Below are positions 1 to 9,099 of a DNA stretch of 64,000 bases, piece after piece (position 1 is the stretch's first letter; each line of letters starts with the position of its first letter). Both the position numbers and the translations under genes were made by a program. The stretch is from Helicobacter pylori NQ4053 (GTDB lineage: Bacteria > Campylobacterota > Campylobacteria > Campylobacterales > Helicobacteraceae): positions 124,001-188,000 of the forward strand of contig NZ_AKNV01000003.1 of the NCBI RefSeq assembly GCF_000274605.1, written 5' to 3'. Under the pieces are notes generated by a model. It had not been told where the DNA came from. It did no database searches and worked only from the letters and a program-made list of their open reading frames with translations.

Positions 1-2062
1 GCTTTTCTTTTCGTTCTTTTGAGAATAATTCCGCAATAGCTGGCATTTTACTATCCAAGAAATCATCAATACTCAAATCAATGTTATTAAGGGTAATATC
101 CTTTTGATCCCCCTTAACTTTTATGGATATGCTTTTGCTTGGAGTATAGACAGAAATTTCATCTTTATTGATAGAACCAAATAAAGAGAGGGAATCAAAT
201 TGCTTGCCGTTGCTATGATAGATGGGTAAAGTGATTTTTAAATCCTTAGCAAAAAAATCAATATTAATAAAATCGCTCGTAGAAACTTCTAAAGAGCCAT
301 CTTCTAAGGCGAAATATTTCATAATAGGGGAATAGGGCTTGATTTTTTTCAAATCTTTGATCCTAAAAACATAGGCGTTATCCTTAAATTCGCCCTCTAA
401 TAAGAGTTGTGGCACGCTCCATTGCATGTGGTTGGGGTTAGAAAAATCAAAATTCAAAGAAAGGTTTTTAAGAGTGTCTCCTGTAGCGTAGAAAACATCT
501 TTAGTGAATTTATCTTCGCTTTGGGCTTTAATGGTGTCTATGATTTTTCGTCTAAAAACCTCTGAGTTTTCACCCTCTTGAATAACAGAATGCAAGCTTT
601 TTAAATCTAAAGAAAATTTAGTAGGCTGTGGGTTATCTTGGGCGTTATTCAAGCCATAAGAACGCATGTTGATATTATTGTTAGTGTTGAATCGTATTTT
701 ATGGACTAAAGAATCCAAAGAAAGGGTTTTTTTATTCAAATCTAAAGCGATTTTAGCGTCTAAATCCAGCATGTTTTCATAGCGGGTGTGGGTAGTTTCT
801 ATGTAAATGTATTGGTATTCTTGGGTAATATCTAAGCTTATATTAGCGTTTTGCGTATAAAGGGGGATATTATAGAGCGAGAGAGTGCCTTCTTGCAAAT
901 TAACATTGCCTTGAACGCTAAATAAGGGGGCGGTGTTTTTCAAGAATTGTAAGGTGAGTTTCAAATCCGCGCTAGATGGCATGCTGATTTTATCCAAAGG
1001 TAAAACGACTTTATAAGCGCTCAATAAATCCTTAATGCTATCGCCATAATAATTAGGGGTCGTTTTTAAAAAAATCTCCAACTTGGGGGCTTCTAACAAA
1101 TTGGAAAAAGTGGCGTAAGAGCCGGTTAATTCCATGGTTTCATAAGTGATTTTTTGGGGCTGTATGAGGAGCTGTTTGTTTTTGAAGATCAATTCGGTTT
1201 TATCCATTTTAATGGGCGATAAGCCATCATTAAAAACGACTGAAGGTTTCATCAAAGTGGCTTTAACTACAGAATTTTCCAAAAGCGATGGGACAAACTC
1301 GCCAGGAGTGAAATTAGCTTTAATTAAAGCGTTATCAATCTTAAAACTAGCAAATTGGATTTTATCAAAAATCCATGTTTTTAAATTTTTTTGCGATTGG
1401 CGTTGGAAAAGAGGCTTTAAAAACGCCAAGCTTTTCATTGGGGAAGTGTTAATTTTTAATTCTATGGTTTTTAAATCGGTTAGCCCTTGCAAATAAATTG
1501 CAGCGCTGGGTTCAATTAAAGGCTTGACAATCAAATTGAACGCCATTTTCCTAGCTTTAGGTGAATAGTGGGCGTTGCCATCCACTTGGACTTTAATGTC
1601 TTTAAAAAGCAAATTGATGATTTTAAGCTTGATATTTTTATCATCTTCTAGGGAAAATTCCCCTTTGACTCCTGGAAATTCTAACTCGTATTTATTCCCA
1701 TCAAAAAAGATATTGGCTTTATTTTTATCGTCTAAAATGATTTCTTTGACTTTAAGTTTTTCAAAATAAGACACCGCCCAGATGCCATAACGGATATTTT
1801 TAATCAGATCAGAAACTTCTAAACGCTTTTTAGTGGGTTTTTGATGGAAGAAAGAAGAGAGATCAATGCGTTCAACTTCTAAAGAAAGCTTGTTATTGAG
1901 TTTTAAGTATAATTCAGAAATGCCAAGCTTCCCGATTTTTAAATTTTGTATGTGAATGCCGTTTGAAAGGGTTTTGTGAATGACGACTAAAAGAGTGAAT
2001 ACTGCCACAAACAAGATAATGACATTAAATACTTTCTTGGATACATGTTTTCTTTTATTCAT
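1..2062 (-). CDS. AsmA/DUF3971-like envelope protein, C-terminus beyond window
   Basis: This reading frame is open from an ATG at 2062 to the left edge in every stretch I checked, so at least 687 codons are present and the C-terminus is outside the window. The start MNKRKHVSKK is followed by one hydrophobic segment (about residues 13-28, VIILFVAVFTLLVVIH), giving an N-in signal anchor with a long periplasmic part. The rest alternates short hydrophobic strands with polar turns (for example LDLDAKIALDLNKKTLSLD), the pattern of the AsmA/YhdP/DUF3971 group of proteins thought to bridge the two membranes for lipid transport. That function is inferred from family resemblance; no catalytic motif is expected. 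An extended -10 box lies just upstream at 2082-2087. The first 83 bases overlap the 5' end of the divergent mltG. Confidence 0.75.
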   Translation of the reverse strand, partial: MNKRKHVSKKVFNVIILFVAVFTLLVVIHKTLSNGIHIQNLKIGKLGISELYLKLNNKLSLEVERIDLSSFFHQKPTKKRLEVSDLIKNIRYGIWAVSYFEKLKVKEIILDDKNKANIFFDGNKYELEFPGVKGEFSLEDDKNIKLKIINLLFKDIKVQVDGNAHYSPKARKMAFNLIVKPLIEPSAAIYLQGLTDLKTIELKINTSPMKSLAFLKPLFQRQSQKNLKTWIFDKIQFASFKIDNALIKANFTPGEFVPSLLENSVVKATLMKPSVVFNDGLSPIKMDKTELIFKNKQLLIQPQKITYETMELTGSYATFSNLLEAPKLEIFLKTTPNYYGDSIKDLLSAYKVVLPLDKISMPSSADLKLTLQFLKNTAPLFSVQGNVNLQEGTLSLYNIPLYTQNANISLDITQEYQYIYIETTHTRYENMLDLDAKIALDLNKKTLSLDSLVHKIRFNTNNNINMRSYGLNNAQDNPQPTKFSLDLKSLHSVIQEGENSEVFRRKIIDTIKAQSEDKFTKDVFYATGDTLKNLSLNFDFSNPNHMQWSVPQLLLEGEFKDNAYVFRIKDLKKIKPYSPIMKYFALEDGSLEVSTSDFINIDFFAKDLKITLPIYHSNGKQFDSLSLFGSINKDEISVYTPSKSISIKVKGDQKDITLNNIDLSIDDFLDSKMPAIAELFSKERKEK

Positions 2063-2975
2063 CAGTATTCTTTTTTATTTAAGTATACCAATTTATCCTA
2101 ACAAAGTGGTGGTTGTCCCGCAAGGTTCGCTCAAAAAAGTGTTTTTTTCTTTAAAAGAGCAAGGCGTGGATATGAACGCTTTAGATTTGCTTTTTTTACG
2201 CTTAATGGGCATGCCTAAAAAAGGCTATATTGATATGGGCGATGGGGCTTTAAGAAAGGGGGATTTTTTAGTCCGTTTGATCAAAGCAAAAGCGGCGTAT
2301 AAAAGCGTTACTTTAATCCCTGGAGAAACCCGCTATTTTTTCACGCAAATTTTGAGCGAGACTTACCAACTAGAAACAAGCGATCTCAATCAGGCCTATG
2401 AAAGCATCGCTCCACGATTGAATGGCGCTGTGATAGAAGATGGGGTGATATGGCCAGACACTTATCATTTGCCTTTAGGGGAGGACGCTTTTAAAATCAT
2501 GCAAACTTTGATCGGTCAATCCATGAAAAAACACGAAGCTTTAAGCAAACAATGGCTTGGATACTACCATAAAGAAGAGTGGTTTGAAAAAATCATTCTC
2601 GCTTCTATTGTGCAAAAAGAAGCCGCTAACACTGAAGAAATGCCCTTGATTGCGAGCGTGATTTTTAACCGCCTAAAAAAAGGCATGCCTTTACAAATGG
2701 ATGGGGCTTTGAATTATCAGGAATTTTCACACGCTAAAGTAACCAAAGAGCGCATTAAAACCGATAACACCCCCTATAATACCTATAAATTTAAGGGCTT
2801 GCCTAAAAATCCTGTAGGGAGCGTGAGCCTAGAAGCGATTAGAGCCGTGGTTTTCCCTAAAAAAACGGATTTCTTGTATTTTGTGAAAATGCCGGATAAA
2901 AAACATGCTTTCAGCGCGACTTATAAAGAACATTTAAAAAACATTAATCTTTCTAATAATCATTTTTATGATTAA
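1980..2975 (+). CDS. mltG: endolytic murein transglycosylase MltG
   Basis: MltG is an inner-membrane lytic transglycosylase that cuts nascent peptidoglycan strands and helps set glycan length; old annotations call this family aminodeoxychorismate lyase (PabC). A hydrophobic anchor covers about residues 17-38. The family core is clear: ILASIVQKEA (about 206-215, with the presumed catalytic Glu at 214), then LIASVIFNRLKKGMPLQMD, TPYNTYKFKGLP and the C-terminal FLYFVKMPDKKHAFS block. The 331-residue length fits the family. The start is uncertain: the ATG at 1980 has a GAAAGGG sequence about 9 bases upstream, while an in-frame ATG at 2019 would still leave the membrane anchor whole. Both starts overlap the divergent neighbour. 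Downstream is the oor operon promoter. Confidence 0.88.
   Translation: MTTKRVNTATNKIMTLNTFLDTCFLLFISILFYLSIPIYPNKVVVVPQGSLKKVFFSLKEQGVDMNALDLLFLRLMGMPKKGYIDMGDGALRKGDFLVRLIKAKAAYKSVTLIPGETRYFFTQILSETYQLETSDLNQAYESIAPRLNGAVIEDGVIWPDTYHLPLGEDAFKIMQTLIGQSMKKHEALSKQWLGYYHKEEWFEKIILASIVQKEAANTEEMPLIASVIFNRLKKGMPLQMDGALNYQEFSHAKVTKERIKTDNTPYNTYKFKGLPKNPVGSVSLEAIRAVVFPKKTDFLYFVKMPDKKHAFSATYKEHLKNINLSNNHFYD
2082..2087 (-). promoter_or_regulatory. extended -10 promoter of the AsmA-like gene
   Basis: Read on the minus strand the sequence is TGGTATACT, an extended -10 element (TG, one base, TATACT) of the kind used by the H. pylori housekeeping sigma factor. It would start transcription near 2075, giving a very short leader before the ATG at 2062. 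It lies inside the mltG coding region. No experimental support is visible. Confidence 0.5.
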
Positions 2976-3086
2976 GGTAAATAGGGCGTTTTTTCTTTTA
3001 AATTGAGTAAAAAGTGTTTAGTATTTTCTCATTTTAATTTTAAGTTCCTACTATTAAAGCATTTTAGAATTTATTAAAAAAGGCTT

Positions 3087-3094
3087 GCTACAAT
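3087..3094 (+). promoter_or_regulatory. extended -10 promoter of oorDABC
   Basis: TGCTACAAT at 3086-3094 is an extended -10 element (TG, one base, TACAAT) placed in the 177-base gap upstream of oorD, about 60 bases before its start codon. It is the best promoter candidate for the four-gene operon. The upstream AT-rich run (about 3000-3080) lacks a clear -35 box, as is usual in this species. Confidence 0.55.
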
Positions 3095-3152
3095 TTTAGG
3101 CAAATTTTGATTGCTAGGGCTTTAGAACAGCTTTTAGCACAAAGGAGAATGA

Positions 3153-3494
3153 ATGGCTAAAATGAGCGCTCCAGATGGGGTTGCCGTTTGGGTGAATGAA
3201 GACAGGTGTAAGGGTTGTGATATTTGCGTATCGGTATGCCCTGCTGGGGTTCTTGGCATGGGGATTGAAAAAGAAAGGGTGCTTGGAAAAGTGGCCAAAG
3301 TAGCCTATCCAGAGAGCTGTATCGGTTGCGTGCAATGCGAATTACACTGCCCGGATTTTGCGATTTATGTGGCTGACAGGAAGGATTTCAAATTCGCTAA
3401 AGTTTCTAAAGAAGCCCAAGAAAGAAGCGAAAAAGTTAAGGCCAATAAATACATGCTCTTAGAAGAGACTATTTTAGAAGGGAGAGGCAAATAA
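3153..3494 (+). CDS. oorD: 2-oxoglutarate:acceptor oxidoreductase delta subunit (ferredoxin-like)
   Basis: OorD is the electron-carrying subunit of the four-subunit 2-oxoglutarate oxidoreductase, which decarboxylates 2-oxoglutarate to succinyl-CoA in the cytoplasm and replaces the usual dehydrogenase in this microaerophile. Two [4Fe-4S] motifs are visible: CKGCDICVSVCP (Cys 19, 22, 25, 29) and CIGCVQCELHCP (Cys 56, 59, 62, 66). The gene is 113 codons long and has a strong AAAGGAG site; an ATG four bases earlier opens only a three-codon frame, so 3153 is the start. Its last base is the first base of oorA, indicating translational coupling. It is the first gene of oorDABC. Confidence 0.95.
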   Translation: MAKMSAPDGVAVWVNEDRCKGCDICVSVCPAGVLGMGIEKERVLGKVAKVAYPESCIGCVQCELHCPDFAIYVADRKDFKFAKVSKEAQERSEKVKANKYMLLEETILEGRGK

Positions 3495-4621
3495 TGCGTG
3501 AGATTATTTCTGATGGGAATGAATTAGTCGCTAAAGCGGCGATTGAAGTGGGGTGTCGGTTTTTTGGGGGCTATCCTATCACGCCAAGTTCGGATATTAT
3601 GCATGCGATGAGCGTGGCTTTGCCCAAATGCGGCGGCCATTTTATCCAAATGGAAGATGAAATCAGCGGGATTAGCGTGTCTTTAGGGGCGAGCATGAGC
3701 GGGACGAAGTCTATGACAGCGAGCTCTGGGCCTGGTATTTCATTGAAAGTGGAGCAAATCGGTTATTCTTTCATGGCGGAAATCCCTTTAGTGATCGCTG
3801 ATGTGATGCGTTCAGGCCCATCAACCGGAATGCCCACTCGTGTGGCTCAAGGCGATGTGAATTTTTTAAGACACCCCATACATGGGGATTTTAAAGCCGT
3901 TGCGCTCGCTCCTGCTAGTTTGGAAGAAGCTTACACAGAGACCGTTCGCGCGTTTAACTTGGCTGAAATGCTCATGACTCCTGTATTCTTGCTCATGGAT
4001 GAAACCGTGGGGCATATGTATGGCAAGGTGCAAATCCCAGATTTAGAAGAAGTGCAAAAGATAACCATTAATCGTAAGGAATTTGTAGGCGATAAAAAAG
4101 ACTACAAGCCTTATGGAGTCGCGCAAGACGAGCCGGCTGTCTTAAACCCTTTCTTTAAAGGTTATCGCTACCATGTTTCAGGTTTGCACCATGGGCCTAT
4201 TGGCTTTCCTACTGAAGACGCTAAAATCGGTGGGGATTTGATTGACAGATTATTTAATAAGATTGAATCCAAGCAAGACATTATCAATGAAAACGAGGAA
4301 ATGGATTTAGAGGGCGCTGAAATTATTATCATCGCTTATGGTTCGGTTTCTCTAGCGGTTAAAGAAGCCTTGAAAGATTACCATAAAGAAAGCAAGCAAA
4401 AAGTCGGCTTTTTCAGGCCTAAAACCTTATGGCCAAGCCCGGCTAAACGCTTGAAAGAAATAGGGGACAAATACAAAAAAATCCTTGTGATTGAATTGAA
4501 TAAGGGGCAGTATTTAGAAGAGATTGAAAGGGTTATGCAAAGAAAGGTGCATTTCTTTGGGCAAGCCAATGGGCGTACGATTTCGCCCAAACAAATCATC
4601 GCAAAGTTGAAGGAGCTTTAA
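3494..4621 (+). CDS. oorA: 2-oxoglutarate:acceptor oxidoreductase alpha subunit
   Basis: OorA (375 residues) carries the pyrimidine-binding and transketolase C-terminal-like parts of the thiamine-diphosphate enzyme. The N-terminus has the family block FFGGYPITPSSDIMHAM (about residues 22-38) and then QMEDEISGISVSLGASMSG, which contributes to cofactor binding. The C-terminal half contains IIIIAYGSVSLAVKEA and GFFRPKTLWPSP, typical of domain II of these oxidoreductases. It overlaps oorD by one base and is separated from oorB by a single base, so the subunits are made from one message. Activity in H. pylori is known to depend on the whole OorDABC complex and to pass electrons to a low-potential acceptor or quinone rather than NAD. 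Confidence 0.95.
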   Translation: MREIISDGNELVAKAAIEVGCRFFGGYPITPSSDIMHAMSVALPKCGGHFIQMEDEISGISVSLGASMSGTKSMTASSGPGISLKVEQIGYSFMAEIPLVIADVMRSGPSTGMPTRVAQGDVNFLRHPIHGDFKAVALAPASLEEAYTETVRAFNLAEMLMTPVFLLMDETVGHMYGKVQIPDLEEVQKITINRKEFVGDKKDYKPYGVAQDEPAVLNPFFKGYRYHVSGLHHGPIGFPTEDAKIGGDLIDRLFNKIESKQDIINENEEMDLEGAEIIIIAYGSVSLAVKEALKDYHKESKQKVGFFRPKTLWPSPAKRLKEIGDKYKKILVIELNKGQYLEEIERVMQRKVHFFGQANGRTISPKQIIAKLKEL

Positions 4622-4622
4622 A

Positions 4623-5444
4623 ATGGCGTTTAATTATGATGAATATTTGCGTGTGGATAAAATACCCACTTTGTGGTGCTGGGGCTGTGGCGATGGCGTG
4701 ATTTTAAAATCCATTATCCGCACGATTGACGCTTTAGGTTGGAAAATGGATGATGTGTGTTTGGTGAGCGGGATTGGTTGTAGCGGGCGCATGAGTTCGT
4801 ATGTGAATTGCAACACCGTTCACACCACGCATGGTAGGGCTGTGGCGTATGCGACAGGGATTAAAATGGCTAATCCTAGTAAGCATGTGATCGTGGTTTC
4901 TGGCGATGGCGATGGCTTTGCGATTGGAGGCAATCACACCATGCATGCGTGCAGAAGAAACATTGATTTGAATTTTATTTTAGTGAATAATTTCATTTAT
5001 GGTTTGACTAACTCCCAAACTTCGCCCACCACGCCTAATGGCATGTGGACGGTTACGGCTCAATGGGGCAATATTGACAACCAATTTGACCCATGCGCTT
5101 TAACTACCGCCGCCGGGGCGAGTTTTGTCGCTAGAGAGAGCGTTTTAGACCCTCAAAAATTAGAAAAAGTGCTTAAAGAAGGTTTCTCGCACAAGGGTTT
5201 TAGCTTCTTTGATGTCCATAGCAATTGCCACATCAATTTAGGACGCAAAAATAAAATGGGCGAAGCGTCTCAAATGTTAAAATGGATGGAAAGCCGGTTA
5301 GTGAGCAAACGCCAATTTGAAGCCATGAGCCCTGAAGAAAGGGTGGATAAATTCCCTACAGGCGTTTTAAAGCATGACACGGACAGGAAAGAATATTGCG
5401 AAGCGTATCAAGAAATCATTGAAAAAGCACAAGGAAAACAATAA
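4623..5444 (+). CDS. oorB: 2-oxoglutarate:acceptor oxidoreductase beta subunit
   Basis: OorB (273 residues) binds the thiamine diphosphate pyrophosphate and Mg. The motif SGDGDGFAIGGNHTMHA followed by NFILVNNFIYGLTNSQ is the GDG...NN signature of thiamine-diphosphate enzymes. The N-terminal LWCWGCGDG (Cys 19 and Cys 22) and later SGIGCSG supply cysteines that in related oxidoreductases hold an iron-sulfur cluster. Its stop codon TAA shares its last base with the oorC start ATG (TAATG), so translation is coupled. Confidence 0.95.
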   Translation: MAFNYDEYLRVDKIPTLWCWGCGDGVILKSIIRTIDALGWKMDDVCLVSGIGCSGRMSSYVNCNTVHTTHGRAVAYATGIKMANPSKHVIVVSGDGDGFAIGGNHTMHACRRNIDLNFILVNNFIYGLTNSQTSPTTPNGMWTVTAQWGNIDNQFDPCALTTAAGASFVARESVLDPQKLEKVLKEGFSHKGFSFFDVHSNCHINLGRKNKMGEASQMLKWMESRLVSKRQFEAMSPEERVDKFPTGVLKHDTDRKEYCEAYQEIIEKAQGKQ

Positions 5445-6004
5445 TGGAAGCGCAATTACGATTTACGGGCGTTGGAGGGCAAGGCGTGCTGTTAGCGGGG
5501 GAAATTTTAGCTGAAGCTAAGATTGTGAGTGGGGGCTATGGCACCAAGACTTCCACCTACACTTCGCAAGTGCGTGGAGGGCCCACTAAGGTGGATATTT
5601 TGCTAGATAAAGATGAAATTATTTTCCCTTATGCTAAAGAGGGCGAGATTGATTTCATGCTTTCAGTCGCTCAAATCAGCTACAACCAGTTTAAAAGCGA
5701 TATTAAACAAGGCGGTATCGTTGTCATTGATCCCAATTTGGTAACCCCTACTAAAGAAGACGAAGAAAAGTATCAAATTTATAAAATCCCCATTATCAGC
5801 ATCGCTAAAGATGAAGTGGGTAACATTATCACGCAATCTGTGGTAGCGTTAGCCATTACCGTGGAGCTGACTAAATGCGTAGAAGAAAATATCGTGCTAG
5901 ATACTATGCTTAAAAAAGTCCCTGCAAAAGTCGCTGAAACGAACAAAAAAGCCTTTGAAATTGGCAAAAAACATGCTTTAGAAGCTTTGAAAGTTAGGGC
6001 TTAA
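5444..6004 (+). CDS. oorC: 2-oxoglutarate:acceptor oxidoreductase gamma subunit
   Basis: OorC (186 residues) is the gamma subunit, defined by the N-terminal glycine-rich GVGGQGVLLAGEILAEA (about residues 8-24) and the STYTSQVRGGPTKVDI segment. It ends the oorDABC operon. The following 149 bases (6005-6153) contain a weak inverted repeat near a T run (AAAAAG...CTTTTTT, about 6087-6106), which could be a terminator but is too A/T-rich to call. Confidence 0.93.
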   Translation: MEAQLRFTGVGGQGVLLAGEILAEAKIVSGGYGTKTSTYTSQVRGGPTKVDILLDKDEIIFPYAKEGEIDFMLSVAQISYNQFKSDIKQGGIVVIDPNLVTPTKEDEEKYQIYKIPIISIAKDEVGNIITQSVVALAITVELTKCVEENIVLDTMLKKVPAKVAETNKKAFEIGKKHALEALKVRA

Positions 6005-6153
6005 TGGCTCTAAACTCTTGTTTTGAATTGATTTTCTTAATAAATTTTTGAGAACTTGATTACGATGGGATCAATATAAGCTCTAAAAAGGGGCTTTGCT
6101 TTTTTACCCATTTTAGATTAAGACGCTCGCAAACACCAAAGGCAAAAACACCA

Positions 6154-9099
6154 ATGATTTTTGAAAAGCAAGACTACCAACAAGAGTGTATCTACAATAT
6201 CATCACGCTTTTAGACGGCTTTGATTTTAAGCGCCACGACGCCTTAAATCTAAAAGATTGTTTAAGTCAATTTCATGCTGCATGTGAAATTCCTGTCAAA
6301 AATTTAAGCGGCAAGCTTAATGTTGATATTTTAATGGAGACAGGCACGGGCAAGACTTTCACTTACTTGAATTTAATCTTTGCACTCCACAAGGCTTATG
6401 GGCAAAATAAATTCATCATCTTTGTCCCACGAAAAGCCATTTTGGAGTCGGTTAAGCAAAATATCCGCCTTACGAAAGATTATTTTTATTTAGAATTCAA
6501 ACGCCACCTGAAAACCTACACTTATGAAGGGGTTAAATCGCCAAGCAATATTATCAACCATTACATTAAAAACCAAGATGAACTGAGTGTCTTGCTCCTC
6601 ACTAACAGCGCGATTGACAAGGGCGAAAAAAACATACTCAATAAAAACAGCGAAAACCTTTTTAACACCAAAAGCATTTTTGAAAATATCGCTGATTTAA
6701 AGCCTATTTCTATCATAGACGAGCCGCATTTGCTTAAGGGTGAGGCGTTTGGTAAGTATTTTAGTAAAATAGGCACGCTTTATTTTCGCTTTGGGGCGAC
6801 TTTTGCCAAAGAAAAAGAGCATGCTTTAAGCAATGTAGCCTTTTGTTTGGATTCAATCAGCGCGTTTAGAAATTACCTTGTCAAACAAGTCCGTGTCCAT
6901 TCTGTCATGCAAGATGCGCAAAGCCCGTTTTTGCTCAATGCGGATTCAAAAAGCGCAAAAATTGCCTTTTACAAAGCGGGTATTCCTAAACAAATCACGC
7001 TTTCAAAGGGAGAGGATTTAGGCAAAATTAACGCTTCTTTTAACGGCGTTAGCTTGGTCAAAACCACCAAAGATAAGGCTTATTTGAGTAATGGCGCTAC
7101 GCTTGAAAAGACTTCTTATAAACTCGCGCAAGATGAAATCAGCACTCTTTTAGAAAAAGCCATTGACTTGCATTTTGAAAAAGAGGCGTTTTTATTTGAC
7201 CAAGACATTAAAGCGTTAAGCCTGTTTTTTATCCCAAAAATTGAGGATTTTAGGCAAATTGATAACAAAGGCACGCCCTTTATTAAAACCGAATTTGAAA
7301 GGCTTTACAAACTCAAACGCACTTCAATTCTAGCAAAGGAAAATTTATCGCCAAGCTATAGAGAATATTTGAAAAGAGATTTTGATGAGAGCGGTAATTT
7401 ACGCGTCCATCAAGGCTATTTTAGCGGCGATAGCATAGCGCTCAATAAAGGCAAAAAAGAAAGCAATAAAGAAAATATTGAAGCCAACGACATTAAAATG
7501 ATTTTAAGCGAAAAAGAAAAACTGCTTTCATTCCAAACGCCTTTGCGTTTTATTTTTAGCGTGTGGGCTTTGCAAGAGGGTTGGGATAATCCAAATATTT
7601 TTACCCTTGTTAAACTGGCAAACTCCACCAGCGAAACAAGCCGCCATCAGCAAGTGGGGCGCGGGTTAAGAATTGCGCTTAATCAAGAGGGCAAGCGCAT
7701 TACGCATGGATTTTTAAAAGGCAATGACAACGCCTTTTATAAAATAAACTACCTTGATATGCTAGTGAGTGGCGAAGAAGTGGGCTTTATGGAGGGTTTG
7801 CAAAAAGAGATTGAAGCGAGCAGCTTTATTGGTGGTGGCAGCACGCTAGACAGAGAGATTTTAGCCAATTTAGGGCTTAATGAAAGAAAGATCAATCAAT
7901 TTTGCGATGCATTAGAAACATTAAACGCCGTAGAATTTGACGAAACAAACAACGCTTACAAAATCATTGCCCCTATTTGCGAGATAATGCAAAACAACGA
8001 AGAAAGGATAAAAAGCTTTTTAAGCGATGAAGAATATCACGCCGTTTTAAGCGCCTTTAAAATGGCTGAAGATCCAACCAACAAGCGCGATCAAATTATA
8101 AACGCCAATCAGCCTCCAGAAAAAGTCAAAATCCGCCAAAATTTAGCTAAGGAATTTAAAGAGTTATGGCAAACCATCAATGCGCAAAGCCATATAAGCT
8201 ATCAAAATATCCAAAAAACCAAGCTGATAGAATCTATCGCCAAAGCGTTTAATGAAAGCCATGTGATGTGTGAGGCAATCATTTTTGAAAGCAAAAGGTA
8301 TGACCCACAAACCAACAGGATCATCACAGAGCAATCAAGCACCCTAAAAATCAAAAACTACGCTAACGCCTTACAAAAAGAAATAAGCGCGCTTCTGCTT
8401 GACTTTGCCAAAGATGAGCGCTTACCCTTAAAATTCACGCTTGAACTCTACAACGCTTTAAACAAAGAGCATTTTACAAACTCACCCAAAAAAGCCTTTA
8501 AATTGCTTAAAGGCATCATTAAAGATAAATTGCATGAAAACTTGCTTTCTTGCGTGAGTTATGGATTTTGCCAAAACGCCTTTTCTAACACGGCTTTTGA
8601 TAAAACCGATCCGCTTTATTTTGAAGATGGCTCGCCCAAAAATGAGATTGAAAAACACAAATTAGGCAAATACAAAAGCACGCAAGCTCCAAGCCAAAAC
8701 TATCTTTATGAGACGATCATTTATGATTCTAAAATTGAAGAAGAAGTGAGTGAAGAGCGGGTGCAAACACTGGAAGGTAAAAGAATAGAAGTTTTTGCCA
8801 AGCTCCCTAAATTTAAAATCCCAACGCCTTATAAAAACTATGAGCCTGATTTTGCTTATTTGCTTAAAGATGAAAAGGGTGCAAAAATCTTTTTTGTTTG
8901 CGAAACCAAAGGCTATGACAAAGAAAGCGATATCCCACCAGATGAAAAGCGTAAAATGGACTACGCTAAGATCTTTTTTGAAACGCTATCTCAAAATTTA
9001 AAGAACGCAAAAAAAGAAATACGAGTCGTTTTTGCCACACGCATTAACAAACAAGATTTATTGAGCGCGCTTAAAAACGCATTAAAGGAAACGCCATGA
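6154..9099 (+). CDS. res: type III restriction enzyme, Res subunit
   Basis: Res is the ATP-dependent translocase and endonuclease of a type III restriction-modification system; it cuts only in complex with Mod. The 981-residue protein has a Walker A box METGTGKT (61-68), a DEAD-like SIIDEPHLL (about 186-194), the helicase motif VI region SRHQQVGRGLRIAL (about 491-504), and a C-terminal PD-(D/E)xK nuclease: YEPDFAYLL near 897 and FFVCETKG near 914-921. All key residues are present, so the subunit looks functional. The stop overlaps the mod start (ATGA at 9096-9099). The ribosome site is weak. Since the partner mod gene is frameshifted, restriction is probably off in this isolate unless the frameshift is an error. 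Confidence 0.93.
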   Translation: MIFEKQDYQQECIYNIITLLDGFDFKRHDALNLKDCLSQFHAACEIPVKNLSGKLNVDILMETGTGKTFTYLNLIFALHKAYGQNKFIIFVPRKAILESVKQNIRLTKDYFYLEFKRHLKTYTYEGVKSPSNIINHYIKNQDELSVLLLTNSAIDKGEKNILNKNSENLFNTKSIFENIADLKPISIIDEPHLLKGEAFGKYFSKIGTLYFRFGATFAKEKEHALSNVAFCLDSISAFRNYLVKQVRVHSVMQDAQSPFLLNADSKSAKIAFYKAGIPKQITLSKGEDLGKINASFNGVSLVKTTKDKAYLSNGATLEKTSYKLAQDEISTLLEKAIDLHFEKEAFLFDQDIKALSLFFIPKIEDFRQIDNKGTPFIKTEFERLYKLKRTSILAKENLSPSYREYLKRDFDESGNLRVHQGYFSGDSIALNKGKKESNKENIEANDIKMILSEKEKLLSFQTPLRFIFSVWALQEGWDNPNIFTLVKLANSTSETSRHQQVGRGLRIALNQEGKRITHGFLKGNDNAFYKINYLDMLVSGEEVGFMEGLQKEIEASSFIGGGSTLDREILANLGLNERKINQFCDALETLNAVEFDETNNAYKIIAPICEIMQNNEERIKSFLSDEEYHAVLSAFKMAEDPTNKRDQIINANQPPEKVKIRQNLAKEFKELWQTINAQSHISYQNIQKTKLIESIAKAFNESHVMCEAIIFESKRYDPQTNRIITEQSSTLKIKNYANALQKEISALLLDFAKDERLPLKFTLELYNALNKEHFTNSPKKAFKLLKGIIKDKLHENLLSCVSYGFCQNAFSNTAFDKTDPLYFEDGSPKNEIEKHKLGKYKSTQAPSQNYLYETIIYDSKIEEEVSEERVQTLEGKRIEVFAKLPKFKIPTPYKNYEPDFAYLLKDEKGAKIFFVCETKGYDKESDIPPDEKRKMDYAKIFFETLSQNLKNAKKEIRVVFATRINKQDLLSALKNALKETP

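Noticed and set aside
4734..4946. Minus-strand His-rich frame opposite oorB
   Set aside because: It is a shadow of the oorB reading frame and has no start signal.
6005..6153. Strong terminator after oorC
   Set aside because: The only inverted repeat (AAAAAG/CTTTTT) has a single G-C pair and may arise by chance.
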